From Chitinophaga sp. YR627 (GTDB taxonomy: Bacteria; Bacteroidota; Bacteroidia; Chitinophagales; Chitinophagaceae): 64,000 bases of DNA. Below are positions 35,801-43,100 of this stretch, piece by piece. A program made the translations under genes and the position numbers. Where the stretch lies: NCBI RefSeq assembly GCF_900114995.1, contig NZ_FOUX01000001.1:1054001-1118000 (forward strand), given 5' to 3'. Below the pieces are notes generated by a model. The model was given only the letters and a program-made list of their open reading frames with translations, was not told where the DNA came from and did not search any database. The first letter of the stretch is position 1. The number at the start of each line of letters is the position of its first letter.

Positions 35801-38800
35801 CTGTACCATTGACCACATTATGCTCAACACCGAAGATGTCCCGGTTTAAAGGATCCAGGTGCATGGTAAATGGCGTGTTATTATGCGGGGCCGTTTGTTG
35901 TGCCGCTTCTTTTTCTCTCGCGGGGTCTTTGCCTGCCGCGATCAGTTCCACATCTATTTCATTGTTGATACGTTTCAGGTACCAGTTCGATAGTATGACG
36001 TTGTCATTTACATCATACACGACCCGTTTCCAGGGTGTGAAGAAGGTGCTTGTAAATGTTTCTTCCGGCATCACGGTACGCACTATTCTGCCCAGCGGAT
36101 CATAGTAGACAATGGGGGAGATGCCTGTTTCCACAAGTTCCGGCTGTGATTCATAGAATGGAGTGACAGAGAAATACGGCTCAAACTGTTTTACCGGTTT
36201 GCCTTTGTTGTTGAGGATGATACGGCCATTACCCACCCATCTCAGTCTTTGCGGATTCTGCGCAGCAGTATCTACCTGTGTAACAGTATAAGTCCCGTCA
36301 TTATTCACAATAACCCTGGTGGCAATACCCGGTGCAGCCTGCATTTTGGCCATGACCGGCTGACCGGTACCGCTGGTATATTCAAAGGCCATGAAGAGTT
36401 GCAGCGGATTGTCAGGTGATACGTCCGCATGATGTGTAGAGCGCGTGATTGTACATACAGATACCGGCGCACCATTGAGCCGGTATTTGTCGTAGTCGTA
36501 TAGATAACGGATAGTAGCATGTTGCAGCAGTCCTGCGGCGCCTGTCATCAGTGCGACCGAGTCTTCTGTGTTGAAGAAGTTTGTTATGGCTGTTTGTTCA
36601 GCAGGCAGGGTGAGTGCTGTCAGTCCTGAGAGATCGTCTGCGATATCCAGTTCAGCGATACCATCGTTGTTGAGGTCTTTACCCAGGAAGGCCACTGCTT
36701 TTAACAGGCCTAACTCGTCATAAATGGATTGTGTAATGTTATCGTTGCTGTCTCTGACAATGGCAGGTTGCAGCGTACGGAAGTCGAAAGCGTCTACATG
36801 GGTGCTGTTCAGCAGCGCATCTTCCGTGGCATTGATCAGCAGGAAGTAGTCTTTGTAATAAGAGACTTTTGTGGCTGCTCCTGTAGGATCTGTATATAAC
36901 AGCGGCGCATAGAAACGGACTTTTGCAGCTGCGATCGTCTCACCGGACAATACATTGTGAATGATCCCGGAAGGGACCCACCATCCCGGATGTCCCGGTC
37001 TTTGCACGAAATGTCCGCTGGTCATCAGCGGACCCGCTTCTGCGGGCGTGACCTTTGGTGCAAAGACATGTTGCAGCAGAGAGGGCGTAAATGCCAGCTG
37101 ATACTGCTGATATTTAAGACCTACGGCTCCCTGCTGACCAAGCGCCAGTTCGGTTGTCAGGGTGTCGTCCAGGTAAGTGGTACACTGGTCTTCTATCAGT
37201 CTTCTGGCGGGAGGTATTCCGGCTGTCTGCTCATACAGTATTTCTGTGGTGGCAGCACTCAGGATATTGTTGAAGTCCGCTAACTGGTACAGTGTGCCTG
37301 TCTTCGGAATACCCGTCAGTTCATAGCTGCGGGAAGTGGCTGGTAAGCGTAGGCGATAGATGAGTGGTGTTACAATATCATTGGTGAACGTGAACTGGTT
37401 ATAACAGATGAAAGTCCGGTTTTGCGCTGCGATGACCTGGGCAGGTAGAGTGACATCATCTTCCTGTCGGGGATAGACGATGGCCGCTTTTTCAAGTACG
37501 AGGCCGAAGTCGTCAACGACCGTATTGAGCGTGTGCGACATACGGGGATCAGCTATATTCCTTTCATACTGGATAGTGAGGGCTTCACTTTCGGTGACGG
37601 TGAAGACGGCATTTTTGTTTTGCGCACGTGGTTGCAGCAGTTTGATGTGACAGTTGTGTGTGGCGGTGTAAAAAGGCGTAAGGCCTCTTTTTATTTCGTC
37701 ATCCGTAGGATTTACAGGTGGTGTATCCAGGGAGAATACTTCCTGCCGTAGCATCATGCCTTTGCAGATACGCAGGGCTTCGCGGTATTCTTCTGTGTTA
37801 AGCGCTGTGACCTGAGGTGCAATATTACCCGCAATAGTAATAACGGCATCCGGTAGCACCGGTTCCGTGGTGGCGACAGGAAACCCTTTCTGCTCCAGGA
37901 CATTGTACCAGTATTCCTGTTCATATTGTGACAGGATCTTTTCCCGGTTGATAAAGACGCCGGTATGGTACCATGTTTTTGTCAGTACGGGGGGCTGGAA
38001 CAGTGTCTCTGAGCTATCCATTTGTGTGCCGGCATTGTTTTTCTGCCAGGTGTCGTATAGATCCGTGTCGATCTGTTCCACCATACCGAAACCCCGGAAC
38101 TCGCGTTCAGCATGATCATAGTAACCATGGTGATAGCGGTATTCGGCGCTGAACTTTGCGTTACTGATCTTGTCTTCCAACAGCGTTTTCTGTACGACAT
38201 GCACCGGGAAGGGGAGCCGTGTGATCCAGGGTGTTCCTGCCTGTTTGTCTTTCAGGTAGAACCAGGTGGATGTTTTGTAGGCGACAGTTGTTTCCTTACC
38301 CAGGTTATTCCTGTATTTCGTGAGCAGGTGTGGCTTTTTGCTGTCCATCAGATCGATATACCGCATAGGAGCCTGACTGTCTCCGGGAAGATCAGATGAC
38401 CATACGATACAGGCGGTGCCCGTACCAAGGAGGTCAACGACGGCGAGTTGTCCGGGTTTGCTGATGCGGAAGAAAGGATCGATGTCATGTGCTTCACTCC
38501 AGGCATTGCCACTCAGGTTGAGGAAGGAGAGAAACTTGTTTTTACCCAGGTAAATGAGATCGCTGACACCTGTACCGCTGATATCTGCCAGTTGGAGGAA
38601 AGCCGGATTAAAGTTATCAGGATGATCAAATACAGGAGCGTTGCTCATTGTCACCTTCGCCCCGAAGTTGCCGTAGCCGGTGTTAGGCCAGTAGCAGACC
38701 TCCCCGTTGCGGATCCTGACGATATCGGTAAGGCCGTCTCCGGTCATATCGGCCAGGAAAATGCTTTGTAGTGGATCAGAGAAGACAATAGCAGCACCCT

Positions 38801-40580
38801 GCTCTTCATCGATTGGTTTCAGGGTGTTTCTGCGGGCAGCATATCCTTTGGTCCCTTTGGAGGGAAACCAGGAGAAAACGTTGTCTTCACTCATCACAAT
38901 ATCAGGTAAGCCATCCCCATCAACATCAAAGAGACGAATATTGGGGTCTTTCGGCCTTATATTCGCTCTTTCTTCAAATGGGCGGAACCTTTGCCACTCC
39001 AGATCGTCAGACAGCGGGAAATAGCCCTGTAATCCCTCAGAATTGACAACAACCTGTTTGTTGCCATTGCCATCGAGGTCCTGTATGGTGAGGGTGCCTG
39101 CCTGGATACCGAGAAAGGAGGGTTTAGGGATGACCGGACTGGCATGCGTAAACCTTACTTCATGTGTTTCCTCCACATCGCCCAGGTTGCTTTTATAGTA
39201 CCATCCGTTTCCCTGTTCTGAGAGGATGCCTGAGATCCCTTCGTTGTAGAGGTCTACCCACTGATAGGCGCTGCTGATACCTGCGGGCATATGCAGGGTG
39301 CTTTCCGGAGAGACGTTGCGGATATTTTTGTTCCACTGTAATTCCTGGTATTCGAATTCCAGCGGCGGGAATGCTCTTTTTGAGTAGGTGTTGTTATTGC
39401 GGATGTAGCCGGACTGCGCAACGGCAATGAGGTAGGTGAGTTCATGCTGTCCGCTGTTGTTGATGGAAGATCCTTTATGTGTCAGATCAAGCGAACGTAC
39501 CAGGCAGGCATCATTTCCCAGTTCTTCAAAGTAGTGGAAAAGCAGGATCCTGCGGCAAAGCCGGTAGGTACGTATCTCAAAGCCTGCCCGGTGGTCAGAG
39601 AAAGGATCTTCCCGGCAGGGCCATGTGTTGTCAGGTGCGGGCCGGGGAATATTCAGATCGTGGTCACCGAAGTCGAAAACCAGTTCAAAGAAGTAGCGTT
39701 CATCTTCCGGAGAGGATGGATCATATACATCAGCCGGGTTCATGTAGTAAGGCACTCTGTTGGCGTATTTCACCCTTTTGAGATAACGGTTGGTGAAAGG
39801 TTGTATAACGGGAGCAAGCCTGTTTTTTTCATGCGTGGCCGAAGGCACGTTATCTCTGTTCTCCGCCTCATATTCATATCTGATCCAGTTGCCCATGCAA
39901 TCGAAGCTGAACTCCGCCAGCCATTTGAAGATCTTTTCCGGATGATCGGGATCTGTCACCCTGCTGGCGTTGTTGCGGCCAAATATGGTGGTGATGTTAT
40001 TGCGTGTGGTGACTTTCCAGTAGACGCCTTTATCCGGATGGGAGATCTGTTCGATGCGGGAGAAGCTGCCCTCCGTGCGCGGCCGGTAGGTCCTGATGGT
40101 GTAGTCGCCGGTAATGGTGATCTTAGGTTCCCATTTATCTGTATTGAATTCGAGTACAGGTACCAGGTCTTCCATGCCGGAGAAGATGAAGATGTCTTCT
40201 TCTGTGTAGGTGGGCAATTGTTTGTCCGTCCTGCGTTGTATAGCAGGGACCTCACAACTCCATCCAAGACCAAAGACGGTATTACCGCCACCGGAATTGT
40301 AGGACAATCCCATGGTAGGAACGAATCCATTCCTGGCAGGAGAGAGTGGAATGGGTATGCTGAATGAAGCAGTGCCGTTGGCGCCGTTCACTTCAAATTT
40401 TTCATCGATGGATTTAAGTGCCCCGCCTCCTTTGGGAAGATTTACCTGTGGAATTTGTAGTTGTATACTCTGTGACGCGCCGGATGGCTGCGGTTTTTCC
40501 AAAGCAGTGTTTACAGGTTCATTATTGGTATCTTGAGACGATGGGACACGTGCATTCCTTTTATTTATGTCCTCGAACAT
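32820..40580 (-). CDS. Fused Tc toxin subunits B and C (SpvB/TcB + RHS/TcC) with C-terminal payload
   Basis: 2586 residues, first gene of the Tc operon. SpvB domain (~residues 45-340; FSIPIPLSPARNGFVPTMGL, YNSGGGNTVFGLGWSCEV). FG-GAP/TcB propeller with FDVDGDGLPDIV and ADMTGDGLTDIV near 550-690. TcB middle domains, then RHS/YD repeats from about 1600 and the RHS core at ~2100-2220 (YTGMERDEESGFQYHSARYY, SADPIGIGDGLNVYRYAKNN), the part that in TcC self-cleaves and holds the payload in a cocoon. The variable C-terminus from ~2221 has a basic/Glu stretch, a Gly-rich linker, eight Trp-rich 11-residue repeats (~2307-2391), hydrophobic helices and HEEGH (His2524, Glu2525, His2528), a zincin-like motif. 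No immunity gene is adjacent, as usual for Tc toxins. Confidence 0.93.
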   Translation of the reverse strand: MFEDINKRNARVPSSQDTNNEPVNTALEKPQPSGASQSIQLQIPQVNLPKGGGALKSIDEKFEVNGANGTASFSIPIPLSPARNGFVPTMGLSYNSGGGNTVFGLGWSCEVPAIQRRTDKQLPTYTEEDIFIFSGMEDLVPVLEFNTDKWEPKITITGDYTIRTYRPRTEGSFSRIEQISHPDKGVYWKVTTRNNITTIFGRNNASRVTDPDHPEKIFKWLAEFSFDCMGNWIRYEYEAENRDNVPSATHEKNRLAPVIQPFTNRYLKRVKYANRVPYYMNPADVYDPSSPEDERYFFELVFDFGDHDLNIPRPAPDNTWPCREDPFSDHRAGFEIRTYRLCRRILLFHYFEELGNDACLVRSLDLTHKGSSINNSGQHELTYLIAVAQSGYIRNNNTYSKRAFPPLEFEYQELQWNKNIRNVSPESTLHMPAGISSAYQWVDLYNEGISGILSEQGNGWYYKSNLGDVEETHEVRFTHASPVIPKPSFLGIQAGTLTIQDLDGNGNKQVVVNSEGLQGYFPLSDDLEWQRFRPFEERANIRPKDPNIRLFDVDGDGLPDIVMSEDNVFSWFPSKGTKGYAARRNTLKPIDEEQGAAIVFSDPLQSIFLADMTGDGLTDIVRIRNGEVCYWPNTGYGNFGAKVTMSNAPVFDHPDNFNPAFLQLADISGTGVSDLIYLGKNKFLSFLNLSGNAWSEAHDIDPFFRISKPGQLAVVDLLGTGTACIVWSSDLPGDSQAPMRYIDLMDSKKPHLLTKYRNNLGKETTVAYKTSTWFYLKDKQAGTPWITRLPFPVHVVQKTLLEDKISNAKFSAEYRYHHGYYDHAEREFRGFGMVEQIDTDLYDTWQKNNAGTQMDSSETLFQPPVLTKTWYHTGVFINREKILSQYEQEYWYNVLEQKGFPVATTEPVLPDAVITIAGNIAPQVTALNTEEYREALRICKGMMLRQEVFSLDTPPVNPTDDEIKRGLTPFYTATHNCHIKLLQPRAQNKNAVFTVTESEALTIQYERNIADPRMSHTLNTVVDDFGLVLEKAAIVYPRQEDDVTLPAQVIAAQNRTFICYNQFTFTNDIVTPLIYRLRLPATSRSYELTGIPKTGTLYQLADFNNILSAATTEILYEQTAGIPPARRLIEDQCTTYLDDTLTTELALGQQGAVGLKYQQYQLAFTPSLLQHVFAPKVTPAEAGPLMTSGHFVQRPGHPGWWVPSGIIHNVLSGETIAAAKVRFYAPLLYTDPTGAATKVSYYKDYFLLINATEDALLNSTHVDAFDFRTLQPAIVRDSNDNITQSIYDELGLLKAVAFLGKDLNNDGIAELDIADDLSGLTALTLPAEQTAITNFFNTEDSVALMTGAAGLLQHATIRYLYDYDKYRLNGAPVSVCTITRSTHHADVSPDNPLQLFMAFEYTSGTGQPVMAKMQAAPGIATRVIVNNDGTYTVTQVDTAAQNPQRLRWVGNGRIILNNKGKPVKQFEPYFSVTPFYESQPELVETGISPIVYYDPLGRIVRTVMPEETFTSTFFTPWKRVVYDVNDNVILSNWYLKRINNEIDVELIAAGKDPAREKEAAQQTAPHNNTPFTMHLDPLNRDIFGVEHNVVNGTDEFYNTFTTMDIEGNILSITDPRNNVVMRYRYNLLGQAGYQQSMDAGERWAFSNVTGKPIRTWDSRNHTFLFTYDALQRPLDSRVTGGDGPAPLNNVFSRTSYGEAAADNKQHNLRGRVHITYDSAGKLESVDYDAKGNLVLYNRRLTTDYKQLVDWSLPNPDTKLEAATYPTAAAYDAIARITRHTFPDGSILEPRYNEMSLLREIRVNGNFFVKSIDYNEKGQRKRIVYGNDVNTRYSYDQFTFRLNRLETKRNNNDPLQDNYYTYDPSGNITHITDKNIPVVFFNNQKIEGIARYRYDAIYRLIGTNGREHAATTGFDPSDNFNDFPFLQEYSQGNALGWRNYTQEYAYDAAGNLKQMKHTAAGGDWTRDYTTDAASNRLLSTTTGITTFNYPHHPAHGYITGMPHLTFMQWNFKDQLQAVSRQAVNAGTPETTWYVYDGAGQRIRKITERQAGEGVTPVKKSQRIYLGAVELFEEYDNANTPVLQRNTLHVLDDARRIALIETRISGNDAGPQQLVRYQFDNHQGSACIETDQDARVISYEEYHPFGTTSYQAIDKDIKAAYKRYRYTGMERDEESGFQYHSARYYLPWLGRWLSADPIGIGDGLNVYRYAKNNPLMYADTSGTCCSDAVTIETNEKKNKEKREKEELTEAAALTALTGSGAGGGKGGNDSSKGGEGPAAKSGDAGGSIGDSILNGLKGLGRWIGEALGKLWDWIKGAATTVWNWIKGALSSAWDWIKGAASTIWEGIKGAASAAWDWIKGAATTAWNWIKETASAIWEWTKQKATEFWNWFAGDDGFLEDFLEVVGHLTWGLPATVAGFLFSLFNFTIGNLIVAIHNDSAAAGDKWEYASISIGGPNNENDIIGNYGGILNLGGLSEAVTLGPFVFFQGSGAAAKASGNTSIQDYYAHESAQQIYLSQSNLRTADHEEGHEDQNLLYGPLTLLFGLIFSLLPNAFGSPHNSGWYWYDRQANKWSGGNSIANPNTTVHP
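33407..33661 (-). repeat. 33-base tandem repeat coding Trp-rich 11-residue units in TcB-TcC payload
   Basis: Seven full and one partial coding units of 33 bases: LWDWIKGAATT, VWNWIKGALSS, AWDWIKGAAST, IWEGIKGAASA, AWDWIKGAATT, AWNWIKETASA, IWEWTKQKATE, FWNWFA. Trp is at position 2 in all and at position 4 in nearly all. The 11-residue period gives a long amphipathic helix with one aromatic face, comparable with the 11-residue Trp/Phe repeats known from phage tape-measure proteins. Confidence 0.9.
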
Positions 40581-40917
40581 AAAAGGCGTGTTGTTTTGGG
40601 GTAAGTAAATATGGCTGTTAAATGTTGGGGTGTAACTCGATCTTTTATGGCTAGTTACCTATCAATGATATTTAAAATTACGATGAGTAGTTTAATCTGC
40701 CAAATAAATCAGGTGAAGGTATGATTGTGCTTAGCGGCTGAGATACATAGGATTATAGGCTGTAAATGATAGCGAGTACAATCCATCACCGGATGTTGAC
40801 CAGCTATGGGCTAAATACGACCAGTTAGTAATTTATGCTTTGTGGGTAAACTGATAATAGTTACATTATCGAAGAACCGATTTTATTTTACTGCGTTAAA
40901 TCGGCAATATCAGGTTA

Positions 40918-41262
40918 TTATTGTCCCGTAATGGTCTTCCGATGGCTTTGCCCCCAACGTATCATCGCATTAATGACCTCTTTCAGTGTTTCGGCATATG
41001 GTGTTGAAGAATATTCAACAGTAACCGGTTTTGTATTGCAGACAGTCCGGCTTATCAATTGATTCATCTCCAGTTCGTGTAGCTCCTTTGTCAATATTCT
41101 TGGAGAAATTCCCGACTCCCGTGATAATTCCCCGAAGCGCTTTGTTCCCTGATTAACCAATATTGAAAGGATAAACAGCTTCCATTTTCCATTCACTACA
41201 TACAGTGTATCCTGAATAGCGGAATGTACATTTTCGCATGCGACATCCTGATTGTCTTTCAT
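40918..41262 (-). CDS. HxlR family transcriptional regulator
   Basis: 114-residue single-domain winged helix of the HxlR (DUF24) type: N-terminal CENVHSAIQDTLYVVNGKWK, then LFILSILVNQGTKRFGELS, SPRILTKELHELEMNQLI and the wing RTVCNTKPVTVEYSSTPY. Such proteins often repress a divergent oxidoreductase and respond to electrophiles or oxidants, sometimes through a Cys near the N-terminus (here Cys9 in DVACEN). It is divergent from an SDR gene with two matching inverted repeats in between. The 337-base gap between its stop and the Tc operon start (40581-40917) holds no ORF and no clear promoter consensus. Confidence 0.92.
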   Translation of the reverse strand: MKDNQDVACENVHSAIQDTLYVVNGKWKLFILSILVNQGTKRFGELSRESGISPRILTKELHELEMNQLISRTVCNTKPVTVEYSSTPYAETLKEVINAMIRWGQSHRKTITGQ

Positions 41263-41275
41263 ATACTATCCTTTT

Positions 41276-41307
41276 TGTAACTACTTACATCTCTGTAACT
41301 GGCTACA
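41276..41307. promoter_or_regulatory. Two TGTA-N6-TACA inverted repeats, candidate HxlR operators
   Basis: TGTAACTACTTACA (41276-41289) and TGTAACTGGCTACA (41294-41307) share the half-sites TGTA/TACA and the inner AACT, start-to-start distance 18 bases. They lie 13 bases upstream of the HxlR start and 51 bases upstream of the SDR start, so one regulator could control both genes. Confidence 0.7.
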
Positions 41308-41358
41308 AATCTACTGCTTTAATGGATAACCTTTGTGGATCATTTAAAACAATGGAAA

Positions 41359-42102
41359 ATGGGAACATTTGAAGGTAAAGTAGTCGTTATTACTGGTGGT
41401 AATAGCGGTATAGGATACGCAACTGCAAAGGCGTTCAGGGAGCAGGGTGCATCCGTCACTATAACAGGAAAAAGGGAGGAACCCCTGAAAAAAGCAGCAG
41501 CCGAACTGAGTGTAACAGGCAAGTTAACAGATCAGGCTAGTTTACAGGATATTGATCAGCTTGTGACAGAGGTAAAGCATGCTTCCGGTAAAGTAGATGT
41601 ACTGTTTATCAATGCAGGTGTAGCGTTTTTTGCCCCTGTCGAACATACGTCGGAAGAACAATTTGATACGATGGTCAATGTCAACTTTAAAGGAAGTTTT
41701 TTTACATTACAAAAATTCATTCCTATACTGAATGACGGTGCAGCTGTCATCTTTTTAACCTCAGGAAATACGGCGCTTGCCATGGAAAACAGTGCTGTTT
41801 ATTCGGCCAGCAAATCAGCGGTCGGTCATCTGGCAAAAATAGCGGCCAAGGAACTGGCACCCAGAAAGATAAGGGTCAATACCGTTAATCCTGGTCCGAC
41901 AGAAACAGCGATGCAACACAAATTTGGATTTGATGACGCGACACTCGAAGCCATGAAGGGACATATACTCACGCAGGTGCCATTGGCAAAGATGGGTAGA
42001 CCGGAAGATGTAGCCCGGATGGTTCTTTATCTGGCTGATCATAGCCTCTCCTCATTTATCACAGGAGCGGAGTTCTTTATTGATGGTGGGATGGCTTTAT
42101 AG
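41359..42102 (+). CDS. SDR family oxidoreductase
   Basis: 247-residue classical SDR from ATG 41359 (MGTFEGKVVVITGG); a GTG at 41335 would add 8 residues. Cofactor site TGGNSGIG, NAGVAF, catalytic Ser in IFLTSGNTAL and Tyr-x-x-x-Lys in YSASKSAVGH, and a C-terminal FITGAEFFIDGGMAL, typical of the FabG-like group. Divergent from the HxlR regulator and followed 20 bases later by the DoxX-like gene, so probably a two-gene operon under HxlR control. Substrate unknown. Confidence 0.93.
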   Translation: MGTFEGKVVVITGGNSGIGYATAKAFREQGASVTITGKREEPLKKAAAELSVTGKLTDQASLQDIDQLVTEVKHASGKVDVLFINAGVAFFAPVEHTSEEQFDTMVNVNFKGSFFTLQKFIPILNDGAAVIFLTSGNTALAMENSAVYSASKSAVGHLAKIAAKELAPRKIRVNTVNPGPTETAMQHKFGFDDATLEAMKGHILTQVPLAKMGRPEDVARMVLYLADHSLSSFITGAEFFIDGGMAL

Positions 42103-42122
42103 TAACATTAAAACGGTTTGAC

Positions 42123-42500
42123 ATGACAACGAAATGGAGCAATATTACAGGATGGGTATTGAGTGGTATAGCGGGGCTGATGCTGGGCGCTTCCGCGATC
42201 GATAAAATTATACAAAGCGGACATGCACTGGAAATGGGTGCGTCCTTTGGATTATCAGCAGGGATATATTCACTGTTAGGCGTAATTGAAATTTTATCAG
42301 TGGCCTTGTTTCTTTATACGCAAACAGGCATTCTGGGGACATTACTATTGTCTTCATATCTGGGAGGAGCCATTGCTACCCATTTACAACATCACCAGGA
42401 TGTCTTGTTTCCGGCATTTTTTGAAGTGTTGATATGGGTTGCTGCTGTGATACGTTTTCCGGAATTGACGCGCAGAATAACAAATAAGACAATAATGTAA
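42123..42500 (+). CDS. DoxX-like small membrane protein
   Basis: 125 residues with four hydrophobic helices (about 10-30, 45-65, 70-90 and 98-115). The pattern GLMLGASAIDKII, LGVIEILSVALFL and SSYLGGAIATHLQ is that of the DoxX-like (DoxX_2) family. Members are linked to redox or thiol stress in some bacteria, but most are uncharacterised. It lies 20 bases after the SDR stop on the same strand and is likely under the same HxlR-controlled promoter, which fits a role in stress response at the membrane. Confidence 0.85.
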   Translation: MTTKWSNITGWVLSGIAGLMLGASAIDKIIQSGHALEMGASFGLSAGIYSLLGVIEILSVALFLYTQTGILGTLLLSSYLGGAIATHLQHHQDVLFPAFFEVLIWVAAVIRFPELTRRITNKTIM

Positions 42501-42564
42501 CTGAAATAGATGGGCAGTGAGTGCTTATCATTTTACAGAAGCCGACTTTTTTGATATGTGATTT

Positions 42565-42583
42565 ATTTGGATTCAATCCAAAT
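42565..42583. promoter_or_regulatory. 19-base palindrome upstream of the small secreted peptide gene
   Basis: ATTTGGATTCAATCCAAAT: eight perfect pairs around centre TCA. It is 65 bases after the DoxX-like stop and 235 bases before the peptide gene; may be an operator. No T tract follows, so a terminator is less likely. Confidence 0.4.
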
Positions 42584-42660
42584 AGTATACTAACTTAGTA
42601 GGGTAATAGTGAGGAAATAGTTTAACCCAAAAATCCACCAAAGTTTAATCGAGGTTCTAT

Positions 42661-42800
42661 TTGCTTTTTTCATTTATCTGGCATGGCGGGGATAACCCGG
42701 CAACTGCCGGACAGGTGGAAAAACTCAGGATATTTCTTTGGCCAAAAAATAAGGGCGTACCCGAAAACCCTAAGAACAGAGTAGGGAAGTACAAATTAAA
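42661..42800 (+). ncRNA. Candidate structured 5' leader of the small secreted peptide gene
   Basis: Within 42501-42817 there is no ORF, but the last ~150 bases are GC-richer than their surroundings and can fold: CCGGC-AACT-GCCGG (42697-42710) competes with GGGG-ATAA-CCC (42688-42698), and CCCTA/TAGGG (42768-42786) sits inside a weaker GTAC/GTAC pairing (42757-42792). Mutually exclusive hairpins before a start codon suggest a cis-regulatory leader. It does not match a riboswitch class I can name. Confidence 0.35.
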
Positions 42801-42817
42801 AACCAAAAAACTATTTT

Positions 42818-43057
42818 ATGAAAAAGGCTAGAATCGCACTTGCTGCTATCGCAATTTTCGCCGTTGCTGGTGGAACATTGGCATTCAAATCAAGAGCACT
42901 TGATTTCGTATATGTAGCTGGCGCTAACGGTCAGTTTACCAGCAAACTGTATGGTTACACTTTTGCTCCTGGTCAGACAACAGTTACAGGTAGAGCTACA
43001 ACTATTTCTACTACTGCAACTACTATTCCAACCACCACTTACTACGTTGGTAACTGA
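42818..43057 (+). CDS. Small secreted peptide, Thr-rich
   Basis: 79 residues. Clear Sec signal peptide (MKKARIALAAIAIFAVAGG, probable cleavage after LA at ~22) followed by a ~57-residue mature part, FKSRALDFVYVAGANG onward, with a C-terminal segment in which Thr makes up about half of the residues and ending TTYYVGN. No Cys and no lipobox. The long leader, the strong terminator after it and the compact form point to an independent, well-expressed unit. Function unknown. I believe similar short MKKARIA-type proteins occur in Chitinophaga, but cannot check this here. Confidence 0.75.
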   Translation: MKKARIALAAIAIFAVAGGTLAFKSRALDFVYVAGANGQFTSKLYGYTFAPGQTTVTGRATTISTTATTIPTTTYYVGN

Positions 43058-43060
43058 TAA

Positions 43061-43100
43061 ATATAAGAAAGGTATGGTAACAACCATGCCTTTCTTATAT
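43061..43100. terminator. Bidirectional terminator between peptide gene and S9 peptidase
   Basis: 18-pair stem (43061-43078 with 43083-43100, one G-T pair; core AAGAAAGGTATGGT) with loop AACA and A/T-rich outer arms suited to both directions. It touches the stop codon of the S9 peptidase gene (43100). Confidence 0.85.

Noticed and set aside
34860..35849. 329-codon plus-strand ORF inside the TcB-TcC gene (also 39444-40367, 31492-32244)
   Set aside because: Antisense shadows of a GC-balanced long coding frame; no recognisable domains, rich in Cys/His/Ile runs typical of antisense frames, and the minus-strand proteins match known families across these regions.
23683..40580. Phage or contractile injection (eCIS/T6SS) origin for the large toxin genes
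   Set aside because: No sheath, tube, baseplate or AAA+ genes are present; the domain order is that of Tc toxins. The tape-measure-like repeats are only a local similarity.
42661..42800. SAM-I or cobalamin riboswitch before the small peptide gene
   Set aside because: CCCGGCAAC and AGGTGGA recall pieces of these classes, but the other conserved blocks and the expected downstream gene type are missing; kept only as an unclassified leader.
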